Positions 1 through 5,290 of a stretch of DNA of 7,459 nt are shown piece after piece. The notes under the pieces were generated by a model, which was not told the DNA's origin, did not search any database, and saw only the letters and a program-made list of their open reading frames with translations. This stretch comes from an uncultured Marinilabiliales bacterium (lineage in GTDB: Bacteria > Bacteroidota > Bacteroidia > Bacteroidales > BM520): assembly GCA_937877575.1 (NCBI GenBank), contig CALFIZ010000020.1, positions 1 through 7,459 of the forward strand, in the 5' to 3' direction. The translations under genes and the position numbers were made by a program. The stretch's first letter is position 1. Every line of letters begins with the position of its first letter.

Positions 1-277
1 ATTGGGCACCTTCGACCTATCGGACTGCGTCATCTACACCTCGTGCGAGCCTTGCCCGATGTGCCTCGGGGCCATCTATTGGGCTCGCATCAAACGGGTG
101 TATTACGGCAACACGAAAAAGGATGCCGCCGCCATCGACTTTGCCGACGACTTTATCTACAAGGAGTTGGAACAGCATCTCGCCGAGCGTTCCGTGCCTT
201 TCATTCCCTTGCTTCACGAGGAGGCCATTGAGACTTTCCGCGCTTGGGAGCAAAAAGAGGATAAGGTGGAGTATTGA
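1..277 (+). CDS. guaD: Guanine deaminase, 3' end only (5' part lies outside the window)
   Basis: The product is a zinc enzyme of the cytidine/deoxycytidylate deaminase fold that hydrolyses guanine to xanthine plus ammonia in the cytosol (purine salvage and catabolism). About 91 C-terminal residues are visible. They contain the motif TSCEPCPMCLGAIYWARI, whose PCPMC supplies two of the zinc-binding cysteines (visible residues 18 and 21). The His-containing HAE half of the active site must lie left of the window. The following DAAAIDFADDFIYKE block and the C-terminal ...EY ending match Bacillus GuaD rather than the tRNA adenosine deaminase TadA, which lacks this tail. The TTG at position 2 is an internal Leu codon, not a start. 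The gene ends at TGA 275-277, immediately before an ATPase gene fragment. Family assignment is firm. Substrate specificity rests on similarity recalled from the B. subtilis enzyme. Confidence 0.85.
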   Translation, partial: LGTFDLSDCVIYTSCEPCPMCLGAIYWARIKRVYYGNTKKDAAAIDFADDFIYKELEQHLAERSVPFIPLLHEEAIETFRAWEQKEDKVEY

Positions 278-458
278 AAAAACATCTGTTTTATCGATTA
301 TAAACGATAAAATATATCAGTTGCTCGAAAACGGTCATCGCATCGAGGAAATATGCTACTTCAATTTCGAGGACGACCGTCTCGGTGTGATGACTATGGC
401 CGATTTGGACAGCATCAAATTGGCGTACGAGGAGATGTTTGACGAGCAACCCGCTTTA
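278..458 (+). pseudogene. Internal fragment of an AAA_14/DUF4143-type ATPase gene
   Basis: One plus-strand frame codes for about 60 residues that look like real protein although they have no start codon of their own. The fragment opens with KTSVL, which fits the end of a Walker A loop (GKTS/T). A helix follows, then ICYFNFEDDRL and LDSIKLAYEEMFDEQPALI. This resembles the part of AAA_14-domain ATPases (often with a DUF4143 C-terminus) between Walker A and Walker B, whose typical form is ILYINFEDERL followed by LxxxxxAYxELYP. The glycine-rich start of Walker A, the Walker B aspartates and the whole C-terminal half are missing. The frame is open to 851, but beyond about 458 it is only the antisense of the neighbouring secreted-protein gene. 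The fragment fits almost exactly between two converging stop codons. It is most likely a deletion remnant and not functional. The family call is from pattern memory. Confidence 0.5.
289..312. repeat. 8-bp perfect inverted repeat just after guaD
   Basis: TTTTATCG at 289-296 is the exact reverse complement of CGATAAAA at 305-312, with an 8-base AT loop. It starts 12 bases after the guaD stop codon. The stem is AT-rich and has no long T-tract, so it would be a poor intrinsic terminator. It also lies inside the coding frame of the ATPase fragment, so it may be chance. Confidence 0.3.
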
Positions 459-1334
459 ATTCACCATCACACGCTTCACGCAGACACCACTCTCGGAGGC
501 AACGCGCACCATGTAAACACCGGCCTTATTGTCAGCTATGTTGAGGTTGACAGTACCACCTGTGACATCAGTGTCATATACCACCTGTCCGATGGCGTTC
601 AGCACAGTGACATGATTCATGCCCGGAGCCGCCACTGTCAGGTTGCCTTGAGTAGGATTAGGATAAACCGCTACGTTACCTTCGAACTCACCTATAACAT
701 CGGAGTCTTCAGCATACGCCCAAAGAATCCATGCCATACCTTCACCACCTTGGATACTGGCTATGTCCATCCATCCATAACCTTCAACGCTGAACCAACG
801 GGCATTGGGCTCACCCGGATCATCCATGAATACTGCAGGATACTCCACTGAACCATCCTGATACATGCAAACCCAAAGATTCTCGGTGGCATCAATCATG
901 ACCGGGATGTCAAGGCTGACCACTTCGATATCGCCGGACAATCCGGTGACTTGAATTGATTGAGACGCAACTTCCTGCAAAGGAGCGGTATCACCACCGA
1001 GGTAGATATGAAACTCGTATGTGCCGGCGAATTCCGGTTCCCCCGGATCGACGTATGCCACCTGTGTGATGCGAGTCCCCGCATAATCAGCAAGAGTGCT
1101 GCTTGGGAACATATAACCCCAGTAAAAAGGCATACCGATACCAATGAGACCTTCAGGAATCACTCCGTCCGGAGCATAGCTGAGCCAAGTTCCACCGCGC
1201 ATCATCTGGTCATTTGAGAATTGAACGTCCGACATGCCGGCAACCTTCACCTTGATGTCGTTTTTGTCTTGTGCCTGTGCAACACCTATAGCGATGCAAC
1301 ACATCAGCAGGAAAAATGATAAAAATCTCTTCAT
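456..1334 (-). CDS. Secreted protein with type IX secretion (T9SS type A) sorting domain
   Basis: The protein has 292 residues and is predicted to be exported by Sec and then carried across the outer membrane by the T9SS. Residues 1-21 form a signal peptide (basic MKR, hydrophobic core FLSFFLLMCCIAIGV, then AQA before QDKND). Residues about 45-210 form an acidic, aromatic-rich beta domain. Its phrases ENLWVCMYQDG and MDDPGEPNARWFS recall the adhesin-like beta-sandwich modules of Bacteroidales cell-surface proteases, but no catalytic motif is visible. Residues about 221-292 are a canonical sorting domain: VAVYPNPTQGNLTV, then VTVLNAIGQVVY, then AGVYMVRV, ending KRVMVN. This domain is normally cleaved after export, leaving the protein secreted or anchored to surface polysaccharide. 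The gene lies 40 bases downstream of the 105-residue gene on the same strand, so the two may be co-transcribed. No clear promoter was seen in the gap. The binding target is unknown. Confidence 0.85.
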   Translation of the reverse strand: MKRFLSFFLLMCCIAIGVAQAQDKNDIKVKVAGMSDVQFSNDQMMRGGTWLSYAPDGVIPEGLIGIGMPFYWGYMFPSSTLADYAGTRITQVAYVDPGEPEFAGTYEFHIYLGGDTAPLQEVASQSIQVTGLSGDIEVVSLDIPVMIDATENLWVCMYQDGSVEYPAVFMDDPGEPNARWFSVEGYGWMDIASIQGGEGMAWILWAYAEDSDVIGEFEGNVAVYPNPTQGNLTVAAPGMNHVTVLNAIGQVVYDTDVTGGTVNLNIADNKAGVYMVRVASESGVCVKRVMVN

Positions 1335-1374
1335 AGTTTTGAATTGTTAAATTATAAAATTAGTTTGCTAAAAG

Positions 1375-1692
1375 TCAATGGTTATTAAATCCTCCCATCG
1401 AAATATCTTTCTTGATATGGGGCAGCATATTGTTACATTCATCACGGTCATCGTAGAAGAAGTGGCCTGTCTCAATGCTGGCTACTGTCACGCATGGAAG
1501 CCGGCGTTGGCAATGCTCGGAGTTGAGTGGAATGGCAGCGGACTCGGAAGTTGCGGCCTGACGTCCGGCGTAGTCGGCCATGCGAAGGACTGTTGCATCA
1601 TCGGGAACGGTTGCAGCGGCCTTCTCCTGCCACAAATGCTTTCGGCGCTCCCAAAGCGACTGGAAATCATCATGTTGTTTGTTGTTATCCAT
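1375..1692 (-). CDS. Small hypothetical protein, 105 residues, possible partner of an ECF sigma factor
   Basis: The protein begins MDNNKQHDDFQSLWERRKHL and has no signal peptide or membrane segment. The first half is charged and helical, with a Trp-rich LWERRKHLWQEK stretch followed by VPDDATVLRMADYAGRQA. The second half contains CVTVASIETGHFFYDDRDEC and ends ISMGGFNNH. I do not recognise a named family. The N-terminal style resembles small proteins often encoded just after ECF sigma factor genes in Bacteroidetes, and a sigma-like remnant does lie directly upstream (1737-1890). That makes a regulatory or vestigial role possible but unproven. The start is the ATG at 1692. A tiny 8-codon frame (ATG 1719, stop 1695-1693) ends directly against it and could couple translation, or could be chance. 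The coding density of the first 45 residues looks real. The second half could be affected by decay. Confidence 0.55.
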   Translation of the reverse strand: MDNNKQHDDFQSLWERRKHLWQEKAAATVPDDATVLRMADYAGRQAATSESAAIPLNSEHCQRRLPCVTVASIETGHFFYDDRDECNNMLPHIKKDISMGGFNNH

Positions 1693-1736
1693 TTAGATAT
1701 TGCTTTTGTAATTCCCCATAGTACAAATGTTTCCTT

Positions 1737-1890
1737 TTACCATTTATCATACATACGCTTCAACCTTTGTTTGGTTCGCGCGATGCGCATGGCCATAGCT
1801 TAACGGACCCCAAACCTTGTCGGCGATATCCCTGCAACAGAATCCGCCGGAGAAGGCTCGAATGATTTCATTCTTATCGGGACTTCCGTT
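1737..1890 (-). pseudogene. Frameshifted 3' remnant of an ECF-type sigma factor gene
   Basis: Two minus-strand frames read together give a sigma-70 region 4 (helix-turn-helix) ending. One frame reads EIIRAFSGGFCCRDIADKVWG. The next frame reads AMAMRIARTKQRLKRMYDKW and stops at 1739-1737. Joining them with a shift at about 1797-1810 gives GFCCRDIADK, nine residues, then MRIARTKQRL. This is the same spacing as in intact sigma factors of the type GFS(C)xEIAEK...VKMRIARTKQRL. Neither frame alone makes sense: one runs past the motif to a stop, and the other is closed by TAA just before AMAM. The 5' part (regions 2 and 3) is absent. The sequence upstream looks like a terminator and then the neighbouring operon. 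It is most likely a decayed gene whose partner genes remain downstream. An assembly indel would repair only the 3' end, not the missing 5' part. Confidence 0.45.
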
Positions 1891-1913
1891 TGATTTAGGT
1901 GCTTTTATGGGAC

Positions 1914-1938
1914 GAAAAATAACACTGTCTTTAGTGTT
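1914..1938 (-). terminator. Likely intrinsic terminator of the lipoprotein-DUF5723 operon
   Basis: On the minus strand, AACACT (1938-1933), a 6-base loop and AGTGTT (1926-1921) form a perfect 6-bp stem, followed by ATTTTT (1920-1915). It lies about 40 bases after the stop codon of the DUF5723 gene. The stem is short and only partly GC, so strength is uncertain. On the plus strand the same hairpin is followed by seven Ts (1937-1943), so it could act in both directions. Confidence 0.45.
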
Positions 1939-1977
1939 TTTTTCTTTGTGTCGAATGAGGAGTTACAGCAACGCTTA

Positions 1978-3267
1978 CTACCAAATGAAAGACATTCCGA
2001 TACCGGCGCTAAAGGCCTTGACATCCTTCAACTGGTTTACATTCAACAATGTGGCAACGGACATATTAAGATAAAAAGGGCCGATGGAAAAGCCCAGGGC
2101 TGTACCCAAATTGAACATTTCCCTATAATAATAAGCATTAGCTACAAATTCAAACCAACGTGCAGGATTGCATACGTATGCAACAGAATAATAAGGGTAT
2201 TTTTTGCTTTCTATGAAGTCAAGCCGCGCAGATGCTGAAATACGGTGAATGTTATTGATATCATAATTCCCTTGAATCAGCACTTTGGTATTTGTATGTG
2301 TCGTGTATCCCGAAATCTCCTCAGAACTGCCGTTAAAATTATTGACAAGCGAATCCAGTTCTCCCTGTAAGTTTAATTCCTGTTGTAACAAGTCCAGTTC
2401 AATGCCTTTGAAAGTCACCTCACCATCAGTCCTGTATTCATAATTATTTGAGTTCCACTTGATTAATCCCAAATCGATCACACTCGCCCCTATACTGAAT
2501 TGATTATTAATCTGATAAGTGATTCCTAAGTCAAATGCAAAGCCACTATTGCCGTAGAATTTGCCTATACCGGTATTGTTGACGTAATCATACAGGCAGC
2601 TTGACTTCAACAGGATATCCTCACTTACCAGAATCGAATCATATTCAGGGGAAGTATAGAATGTGGCATTCATTCTCTCTGTTTCTATATTTGCCAGACC
2701 AAGCAGGAACTTAGGTCTGAGGCCGACTCTCAGTTTTTCGCCGAAAGTCTGTTGTATTCCGACGCCAAGTTCCGCATAGCTGTTTAAATTGACATACATA
2801 TTGCCAAAGTCCAAAGTTTCATTTTTATCGGCATAATAAGCATTGCCATTTACAACCAGTCCGATAAGTTCTTTAGGAATCAGCATATTGAAGTCTGTCT
2901 TGAAACCGAGGCTGACATCAAGAAATGTCTTTTTCACATTAAAGCCGAAACCGAGAATCTTATCGTTCACGCTTGCTGAGACTATACTATTCTCTTTCAG
3001 CGAATTATACATATTTCGTGGAGTAACGGTCAATGTATTGTCATCATTTTCACGGAACAGCCTGTTATACGAGAACGGAATACTGCCCGTAACCGAAAGG
3101 TTGCCGAGCACGGGGATATTAATATAGTTGCGCTTAACAATCGGATTTGCCGGATTGAAAGCCAGATTTTCAGGATTGTTCTTCATAAGATATACAGCAG
3201 TGTTATCCTGTGAATAGGCAATTTGGAAAATCAAAATAACTGCAGCAGACAATATTATTCGTTTCAT
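1978..3267 (-). CDS. DUF5723-type outer-membrane beta-barrel protein
   Basis: The protein has 429 residues. Residues 1-20 are a signal peptide (MKRIILSAAVILIFQIAYSQ). The mature part starts with LAFNPANPIVKRNYINIPVL and a SIPFSYNRLF stretch, typical of the N-terminus of Bacteroidetes DUF5723 proteins. The rest alternates polar and hydrophobic residues in beta-strand fashion (for example LDVSLGFKTDFNML, YAELGVGIQQTFG, FSIGASVIDLGLIKWN). It ends in an aromatic residue (MSFIW), as expected of a protein inserted by the Bam machinery. The fold is probably a FadL-like barrel, but transport substrate and function are unknown. It is the second gene of a two-gene operon: 12 bases separate it from the upstream lipoprotein gene, and a strong Shine-Dalgarno sequence supports the ATG at 3267. 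The pairing suggests the lipoprotein and barrel act together at the outer membrane. Confidence 0.8.
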   Translation of the reverse strand: MKRIILSAAVILIFQIAYSQDNTAVYLMKNNPENLAFNPANPIVKRNYINIPVLGNLSVTGSIPFSYNRLFRENDDNTLTVTPRNMYNSLKENSIVSASVNDKILGFGFNVKKTFLDVSLGFKTDFNMLIPKELIGLVVNGNAYYADKNETLDFGNMYVNLNSYAELGVGIQQTFGEKLRVGLRPKFLLGLANIETERMNATFYTSPEYDSILVSEDILLKSSCLYDYVNNTGIGKFYGNSGFAFDLGITYQINNQFSIGASVIDLGLIKWNSNNYEYRTDGEVTFKGIELDLLQQELNLQGELDSLVNNFNGSSEEISGYTTHTNTKVLIQGNYDINNIHRISASARLDFIESKKYPYYSVAYVCNPARWFEFVANAYYYREMFNLGTALGFSIGPFYLNMSVATLLNVNQLKDVKAFSAGIGMSFIW

Positions 3268-3275
3268 AGACCTTT

Positions 3276-3281
3276 CCTCCT
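3276..3281 (-). promoter_or_regulatory. Strong Shine-Dalgarno site overlapping the upstream stop codon
   Basis: On the minus strand, AGGAGG is followed by AAAGGTCT and the ATG of the DUF5723 gene, a spacing of 8 bases. The AG of the site belongs to the TAG stop of the lipoprotein gene. Such a perfect site is uncommon in Bacteroidetes, which rely little on Shine-Dalgarno pairing. The overlap suggests translational coupling. Confidence 0.7.
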
Positions 3282-4866
3282 AATTGTTGAATTCAATATC
3301 GTTGAATTTTATCCTGGCTTTAAAAGATACGTCGAGAGCGCCATCATACCGTATCTTTACATACTCCTCACCTGCGGTGGTGTTAATCCTGCCTAACAGA
3401 TATATCATACGCGCGTCATTGATTTCCAAAGTCTTTTCAGGTGTCAGGTTCCATGTTAAGGTTGAAACTGCAGGTGAAATGACATCATGTGTATCCGAAT
3501 CCACGACTGCGGATTTGATATTAACCATCTCCCCGAAAGCCGTATCAATCACCTTGAGCGTACTATCAAGAAAGACGAACATCATCGACAAATCCATAGG
3601 TATTGAATTTTCTATATCAATAATGATATCACAGTAATCAATTATATTCAACATGTCTGCAGTTGATTCTTTCAGTCCCAGTCCATCAAAAGACAAAGAA
3701 TCAGTGAGTTCTATTTCATCGATTCTGAGTTGCATTGGAACTTCAACGGAGAAACCGCTGTAAATCCGGGAGTCACTGGTCATATAGTCCCTGATGTTAT
3801 CTTCCACCGTTTCAAGTTTAATCGCAAAATCCAATCTGTTAGCTTTGAATGTGAACAATTCCGGGGGCACATTCAATGATATCTTGTCAATCACGTATTC
3901 TTCGAATGCGGACGGGCAACTGAAACCATATACCGCCCCGGGTTCAATGAGGGTAAGTGTTTCCCCCGAAGCATTCAACAGATTGAGTTCATCAAAAGTG
4001 AGTTCAAAGGCTGAGCCCAAGTTCGTCACAAGTGCAACCAGCAGTTTCGTCCCATAGAATGCCCAATCATCAATTGGAACATCAAAATCGAAATCCAAAC
4101 TGTTGGCATACGTATAGCTTAATCCGCTGAAATCGCCGAACATTCTGTCGATGCCAAAACCGGAGAATGAGGCGTCCATATTGAAACTGACAGTATCTGC
4201 CGGACAAGGTCCCACAACAGTAAGCGTAAGGTCAGACACGAAAATCATTTCGCTTCCGTTTGTCGGGAAGAAACCATAATCCGACATGGAGATATTTGCT
4301 GAATTGGAGTCTTTGCTAAATTTATGGGAAAAGCCAATGCCGTTAAATTTCAGGTTGTCGGATAAAATAGTAATACTCCAGTTCCACTCTTCAGGTATTT
4401 CCAGATTAATCATACAACTAAATGCCCCCGCATTCAAGTATAGTGAATCGAGTATAACGTTCAATTCATTGGTGAAATCATTCAGATCGATTACCATCGT
4501 ATCGCGATGGTATATATTTTGCGCACCGCTACCAGGAATATCCGGAAAAGATGTCGATGCCGAGAAATGAAAAGAGGTGTCAATATTAAGAAGTGAAGAT
4601 TGAAAGTCTCTGAGGTCAATGGAACCGAAATCTTTGGAATAAACCAGTTTTACCATATTAGTGGTGTCATCGCGTTCTAATAACGAAGAATCGAGGAAAT
4701 TATACAGCAGCCGTTCAGTGCTGATATGCGTATGGGCAAGAGGAGCGACCCACGTACCGTCATATTCCACGTCCCTGATTTCCATTTTTTGGCAGGCAAC
4801 GAGAGACATGGAAAAAAGAAATATGAACAGCAATACCTTATTATAACAAAACATAATATCCTTCAT
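3280..4866 (-). CDS. Predicted outer-membrane lipoprotein, partner of the DUF5723 protein
   Basis: The protein has 528 residues if it starts at ATG 4866 (MKDIMFCYNK), or 524 if at ATG 4854. The open frame extends upstream to 5049, but that part is rejected because it crosses the promoter and would bury the signal peptide. The signal peptide has a hydrophobic core (VLLFIFLFSMS) and a lipobox LVAC with the lipid-bearing Cys at residue 25. The residues after it, QKME, partly resemble the QK-plus-acidic surface-export signal known from Bacteroidetes lipoproteins, so surface display is possible. The mature part begins WVAPLAHTHIS and continues as acidic, Ser/Asp-rich beta structure with few charged clusters and no enzyme motif. 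I recognise no named domain. A large lipoprotein directly before a DUF5723 barrel gene is a recurring Bacteroidetes arrangement, to my knowledge without an assigned function. Confidence 0.75.
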   Translation of the reverse strand: MKDIMFCYNKVLLFIFLFSMSLVACQKMEIRDVEYDGTWVAPLAHTHISTERLLYNFLDSSLLERDDTTNMVKLVYSKDFGSIDLRDFQSSLLNIDTSFHFSASTSFPDIPGSGAQNIYHRDTMVIDLNDFTNELNVILDSLYLNAGAFSCMINLEIPEEWNWSITILSDNLKFNGIGFSHKFSKDSNSANISMSDYGFFPTNGSEMIFVSDLTLTVVGPCPADTVSFNMDASFSGFGIDRMFGDFSGLSYTYANSLDFDFDVPIDDWAFYGTKLLVALVTNLGSAFELTFDELNLLNASGETLTLIEPGAVYGFSCPSAFEEYVIDKISLNVPPELFTFKANRLDFAIKLETVEDNIRDYMTSDSRIYSGFSVEVPMQLRIDEIELTDSLSFDGLGLKESTADMLNIIDYCDIIIDIENSIPMDLSMMFVFLDSTLKVIDTAFGEMVNIKSAVVDSDTHDVISPAVSTLTWNLTPEKTLEINDARMIYLLGRINTTAGEEYVKIRYDGALDVSFKARIKFNDIEFNN

Positions 4867-4885
4867 ATCAATAATCTTAAAAATG

Positions 4886-4893
4886 CAAAGGTA
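4886..4893 (-). promoter_or_regulatory. Bacteroidetes -7 box (TACCTTTG) for the lipoprotein operon
   Basis: The minus strand reads TACCTTTG, an exact match to the Bacteroidetes -7 consensus TAnnTTTG. It lies 19 bases before the ATG at 4866, implying a short leader. I see no good TTTG at the -33 position: the nearest candidate is GTTTT with a spacing of about 23 bases. The match supports the short start over the longer open frame. Confidence 0.55.
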
Positions 4894-4959
4894 ATCCATT
4901 TTCACATACCCTGTGTAAAACTTTTGAAATAAAAAAAACATTTTTTGAAAAAAAATTAC

Positions 4960-4967
4960 GACCTTTG
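4960..4967 (+). promoter_or_regulatory. Probable -7 box (GACCTTTG) for the acpP operon
   Basis: GACCTTTG differs at one base from TAnnTTTG and shares the 9-mer ACCTTTGCA with the opposing promoter. It lies 45 bases before the acpP start, in an AT-rich tract with A and T runs upstream that may help polymerase binding. No well-spaced -33 TTTG is visible. A perfect 14-bp palindrome (CAAAAAATTTTTTG, 4968-4981) follows directly, near the expected transcription start. Confidence 0.4.
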
Positions 4968-5012
4968 CAAAAAATTTTTTGGAAAAATATTTCAATCTAA
5001 AATAAGAAGAAA

Positions 5013-5261
5013 ATGGAAAGAAAAGAAATAGAAGAAAAAGTAAAAGCAATGATTATTGACCAATTAGGTGCATCTAAAGACGATGTTACACCTGAGGCAA
5101 GTTTTACTAATGATTTAGGTGCTGATTCATTGGATCAGGTTGACTTAATCATGAATTTCGAAAAGACATTCGGACTGGAGATACCGGATGACATAGCCGG
5201 TGAAATCAACACAGTAGGTGATGCTATAGATTACATTGAAAAGCATTTGGCCGAGAAATAA
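5013..5261 (+). CDS. acpP: Acyl carrier protein
   Basis: The product is a small acidic cytosolic protein that carries growing acyl chains as thioesters on a 4'-phosphopantetheine arm during type II fatty acid synthesis. It has 82 residues, close to the usual 77-80. The modification site is the Ser in GADSLDQVDL (Ser39), after the conserved FTNDLGADSLD approach. Helix II continues DQVDLIMNFEKTFGLEIPDD, the acidic face that docks partner enzymes, and the end is the typical AIDYIEKHL. The gene is first in an acpP-fabF-rnc cluster, 29 bases before fabF, which is its direct enzymatic partner. The ATG at 5013 is supported by the family length and by a promoter-like -7 box 45 bases upstream. Identity is certain. 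Confidence 0.97.
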   Translation: MERKEIEEKVKAMIIDQLGASKDDVTPEASFTNDLGADSLDQVDLIMNFEKTFGLEIPDDIAGEINTVGDAIDYIEKHLAEK

Positions 5262-5290
5262 GATTAAACTTCATCATACCTAAAATTAAA

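Noticed and set aside
459..851. Continuation of the ATPase-fragment frame to 851 as one long plus-strand gene
   Set aside because: Beyond about 458 the translation is only the antisense of the secreted protein's sorting domain and middle region, which is strongly supported on the minus strand.
1693..1719. 8-codon frame MGNYKSNI directly abutting the 105-residue gene
   Set aside because: It is too short to judge. It could be a coupling leader but has no independent support.
1378..1803. Plus-strand 141-codon open frame
   Set aside because: It lies antisense to the 105-residue gene and the sigma remnant and shows no recognisable motif.
1891..1962. Upstream extension of the sigma-like frame (KNTKDSVIFRPIKAP)
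   Set aside because: It overlaps the hairpin and T-tract that look like the neighbouring operon's terminator, and it does not resemble sigma region 2 or 3.
4926..4990. A- and T-runs as a possible repeat array or origin
   Set aside because: No repeated unit or DnaA-box-like sequence was found. It is best explained as an AT-rich promoter region.
4867..5049. 61-residue N-terminal extension of the lipoprotein open frame
   Set aside because: It would place a Phe/Lys-rich stretch before a clear signal peptide and lipobox, cross a perfect -7 box, and overlap the acpP start in antisense.
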